Below are positions 62,132 to 64,000 of a stretch of DNA of 64,000 bases, piece after piece. The translations under genes were made by a program, and so were the position numbers. Below the pieces are notes generated by a model. That model was not told the origin of the DNA. It ran no database searches and worked only from the letters and a program-made list of their open reading frames with translations. This DNA comes from Sphingomonas sp. (GTDB lineage Bacteria > Pseudomonadota > Alphaproteobacteria > Sphingomonadales > Sphingomonadaceae). The stretch covers positions 1 to 64,000 of the forward strand of contig QFPK01000008.1 of NCBI GenBank assembly GCA_003248865.1, read 5' to 3'. Each line of letters begins with the position of its first letter. Position 1 is the first letter of the stretch.

Positions 62132-63715
62132 TTATTCGGCCGGCAGCGGAACAAAGGCCCCGCGCGCGCGATCTTCGCCAGCTGCGGGTCCACGCTCGGT
62201 GCCCCTGTCAGGCCCGTGCCGGATCGCCGCCAGCATCAGCCGCACCATGATCACCGCCAGGATGCCATAGGCCAGCGTGAAGCCGGCAATCGTCGTCCAG
62301 ATCTGCGGCAGCGTCAGGCTGGACGAGGCGAGGAAGGTCGGCAGCGCGCCCTCCACTGCCCAGGGCTGGCGGCCATATTCCGCCAGCGCCCAGCCCATTT
62401 CAGCGGCCAGCCAGGGCAGCGGCATCGAGAACAGCGCCAGCTTCTGCAGCCAGCGCACATCGAAGCGGCGCTTGCTGGCATACCAGAAGGCGGCACCGAA
62501 CAGGGCGATGAAATAGAAGCCCAGCCCCGCCATGCCCCGGAACAGCCAGAAGATGACGGGCACGTTCGGAACCGTGCTCCACGCCGCCTGCTCGATGTCG
62601 GTCTTGGTCGCCGCGCGGGGATCTTCCACGAAGCGCTTCAGCAGCATCGCATAGCCAAGATCCGCCTTGTGCAGTTCGAACTGCTCGCGCGCGGCGATGT
62701 TGGCGCGATCCACCTTCAGCGTTTCCACCGCATCATAGGCGAGGATACCGCGCTGGATGCGCACCTCAGCGGTCTCCACCAGTTCGCGGATGCCCGTCAC
62801 CTCGCCCATGATCGAGCGGGTGGCGATCAGGCCCAGCACCGCCGGCACCTTCACTTCGAAGTGCGTGGTCTGGTTCGCCTTGTCGGGGATGCCGAAGATG
62901 GTCAGGCCGGCCGGCGCGGGTTCGGTTTCCCACATCGCCTCGATGGCGGCGAGCTTCATCTTCTGGTTGTCCGTCAGCGCGTAACCCGATTCATCGCCCA
63001 GCACCACGGCCGAGAGCGAGCCCGCCAGCCCGAAGGCCGCCGCCACCACGAAGCTGCGCCGCGCGATGGGCAGGAAGCGCCCCTTCAGCAGATACCAGCT
63101 GGCAACGCCCAGCACGAACAGCGAGCCGGTGACATAACCGGCAGACACGGTGTGCACGAACTTCGCCTGCGCCACCGGGTTCATCAGCACCGCCATGAAA
63201 TCGGCGACTTCCATCCGCATCGTGTCGGGATTGAAGCGCGAGCCGACCGGGTTCTGCATCCAGCCGTTGGCGACCAGAATCCACAGCGCCGACAGGTTGG
63301 TGCCCAGCGCCACCATGAAGGTGACGAACAGATGCCCCACCCGCGACAGCTTGTCCCACCCGAAGAACATCAGGCCCACGAAAGTCGCCTCAAGGAAGAA
63401 GGCCATCAGCCCTTCGATGGCGAGCGGCGCCCCGAAGATATCCCCCACATAATGGCTGTAGTAGGACCAGTTGGTGCCGAACTGGAATTCCATCGTGATG
63501 CCGGTGGCAACCCCCAGCACGAAGTTGATTCCGAACAGTTTTCCCCAGAAACGGGTGGCATCGCGCCACACCGCCTTGCCCGTCATCACATAAACGCTCT
63601 CGAAGATGACGAGGAGGAACGACAAGCCCAGCGTAAGCGGGACGAACAGGAAATGGTACATCGCCGTCAGCGCGAACTGCAGACGGGACATCTCGACAAC
63701 GGCCAGATCGACCAT
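62132..63715 (-). CDS. cydA: Cytochrome bd ubiquinol oxidase subunit I
   Basis: A 527-residue integral membrane protein of standard CydA length. The N-terminal RLQFALTAMYHFLFVPLTLG carries the His ligand of haem b595; GTNWSYYSHYVGDIFGAPLA and IEGLMAFFLEATFVGLMFFG contain conserved acidic residues of the proton path; a quinol-binding Q-loop lies in the middle. It oxidises quinol and reduces oxygen with high affinity. It is divergent from cydD and heads cydABX, with the methyltransferase, arsR and pncB following on the same strand. Confidence 0.97.
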   Translation of the reverse strand: MVDLAVVEMSRLQFALTAMYHFLFVPLTLGLSFLLVIFESVYVMTGKAVWRDATRFWGKLFGINFVLGVATGITMEFQFGTNWSYYSHYVGDIFGAPLAIEGLMAFFLEATFVGLMFFGWDKLSRVGHLFVTFMVALGTNLSALWILVANGWMQNPVGSRFNPDTMRMEVADFMAVLMNPVAQAKFVHTVSAGYVTGSLFVLGVASWYLLKGRFLPIARRSFVVAAAFGLAGSLSAVVLGDESGYALTDNQKMKLAAIEAMWETEPAPAGLTIFGIPDKANQTTHFEVKVPAVLGLIATRSIMGEVTGIRELVETAEVRIQRGILAYDAVETLKVDRANIAAREQFELHKADLGYAMLLKRFVEDPRAATKTDIEQAAWSTVPNVPVIFWLFRGMAGLGFYFIALFGAAFWYASKRRFDVRWLQKLALFSMPLPWLAAEMGWALAEYGRQPWAVEGALPTFLASSSLTLPQIWTTIAGFTLAYGILAVIMVRLMLAAIRHGPDRGTERGPAAGEDRARGAFVPLPAE

Positions 63716-63815
63716 GGCGCACCCCTAAATGATGACCTAACAGACGGGCGCCGAGTCGATTGCCCGCCTATCAAGTCAATGTATATGCGGATTTCCTAAT
63801 CCCAAAACCGAAGCG

Positions 63816-64000
63816 ATGACAGCGACAGAACCGCGCACCCCCCGCCATGGCAGCCATGCAGCAAGCGTCCATAAAGCCAGCGCCGCCTGGATGGCGGATG
63901 CGCTGGGCGCGGCGCTTGGCGCGGGCGGGCTGGCGGCGGGGGTTTCCATCCTGGCCGGGCTGCTGGCGCAGCCGATCTGGCTTGCGGCCGCGCTGCTGGC
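63816..64000 (+). CDS. cydD: Thiol reductant ABC exporter subunit CydD (partial N-terminus)
   Basis: The first ~61 residues are visible before the window ends: MTATEPRTPRHGSHAASVHK, then WMADALGAALGAGGLAAGVS and a hydrophobic run typical of the first helix of an ABC-exporter half-transporter. With CydC, CydD exports glutathione/cysteine needed to assemble cytochrome bd. The divergent position next to cydABX supports this call, but the diagnostic ATPase domain lies outside the window. Confidence 0.65.
   Translation, partial: MTATEPRTPRHGSHAASVHKASAAWMADALGAALGAGGLAAGVSILAGLLAQPIWLAAALL

Noticed and set aside
61106..63799. Long plus-strand open frame (about 897 codons) opposite cydA and cydB
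   Set aside because: Its product is rich in His, Gln and Arg and is a typical antisense shadow of high-GC coding DNA; cydA and cydB on the other strand are unambiguous.
63716..63815. FNR box between cydA and cydD
   Set aside because: TTGcccgcctATCAA looks similar but spacing and the first half-site do not fit TTGAT-N4-ATCAA.

Overview
The window is high-GC chromosomal DNA from an alphaproteobacterium, most probably order Sphingomonadales. Reasons: many large TonB-dependent receptors with the 'VVTGSRI' start, the rpmI-rplT-pheS-pheT order, xseA beside a DUF2093 gene, UbiK, and dense short hairpin repeats between genes. The genus cannot be fixed from sequence alone. No rRNA, tRNA, CRISPR array or complete insertion sequence was seen.

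Layout. 1-3236: a partial nitronate monooxygenase gene and clpB. 3285-13874: a lower-GC accessory block with two intact 2OG-Fe(II) oxygenases, a TPR protein with a C-terminal 2OG-Fe(II) domain, a decayed third oxygenase copy, and two paralogous TonB-dependent receptors. 14044-35514: mostly housekeeping genes: xseA, purD, a phosphotransferase, a CBS-domain membrane protein, an OmpA lipoprotein, pheST/rplT/rpmI, clpS, an RND efflux pair, ubiK, ybjN, an enoyl-CoA hydratase, an N-formylglutamate amidohydrolase and mtgA. 35531-37720: an island of different composition holding a small membrane-helix protein, an XRE regulator and a reverse transcriptase with retron hallmark motifs (NAxxH, YVDD, LTG). 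A hairpin-rich leader lies upstream, a palindromic parS-like site downstream, and inverted copies of a hairpin repeat on both flanks. 37746-41812: an SDR, a membrane protein, a free-standing lipoyl domain, two orphan T4-gp19-like tail-tube proteins and glycerol-3-phosphate dehydrogenase.

41867-51435 is an iron-acquisition region: two TonB-dependent receptors, a TonB protein, a PiuC-like hydroxylase, and a Fur-box-preceded set PepSY-DUF2271-DUF4198-ApbE that probably supplies inner-membrane/periplasmic flavin redox chemistry. 51474-58236 carries the transglutaminase / circularly permuted ATP-grasp-alpha-E / transglutaminase-DUF2126 trio. 58304-64000 holds pncB, an ArsR regulator and a methyltransferase, apparently downstream of cydA-cydB-cydX (cytochrome bd oxidase, with a 37-aa CydX), and the divergent start of cydD.

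The strongest candidate for an uncharacterised system is the retron-like module at about 35700-37506. The next are the repeated 2OG-oxygenase/TonB-receptor cassettes (3285-13874) and the orphan tail-tube pair (39469-40255). A dispersed hairpin repeat whose stem closing pair covaries while the loop stays constant is also described.
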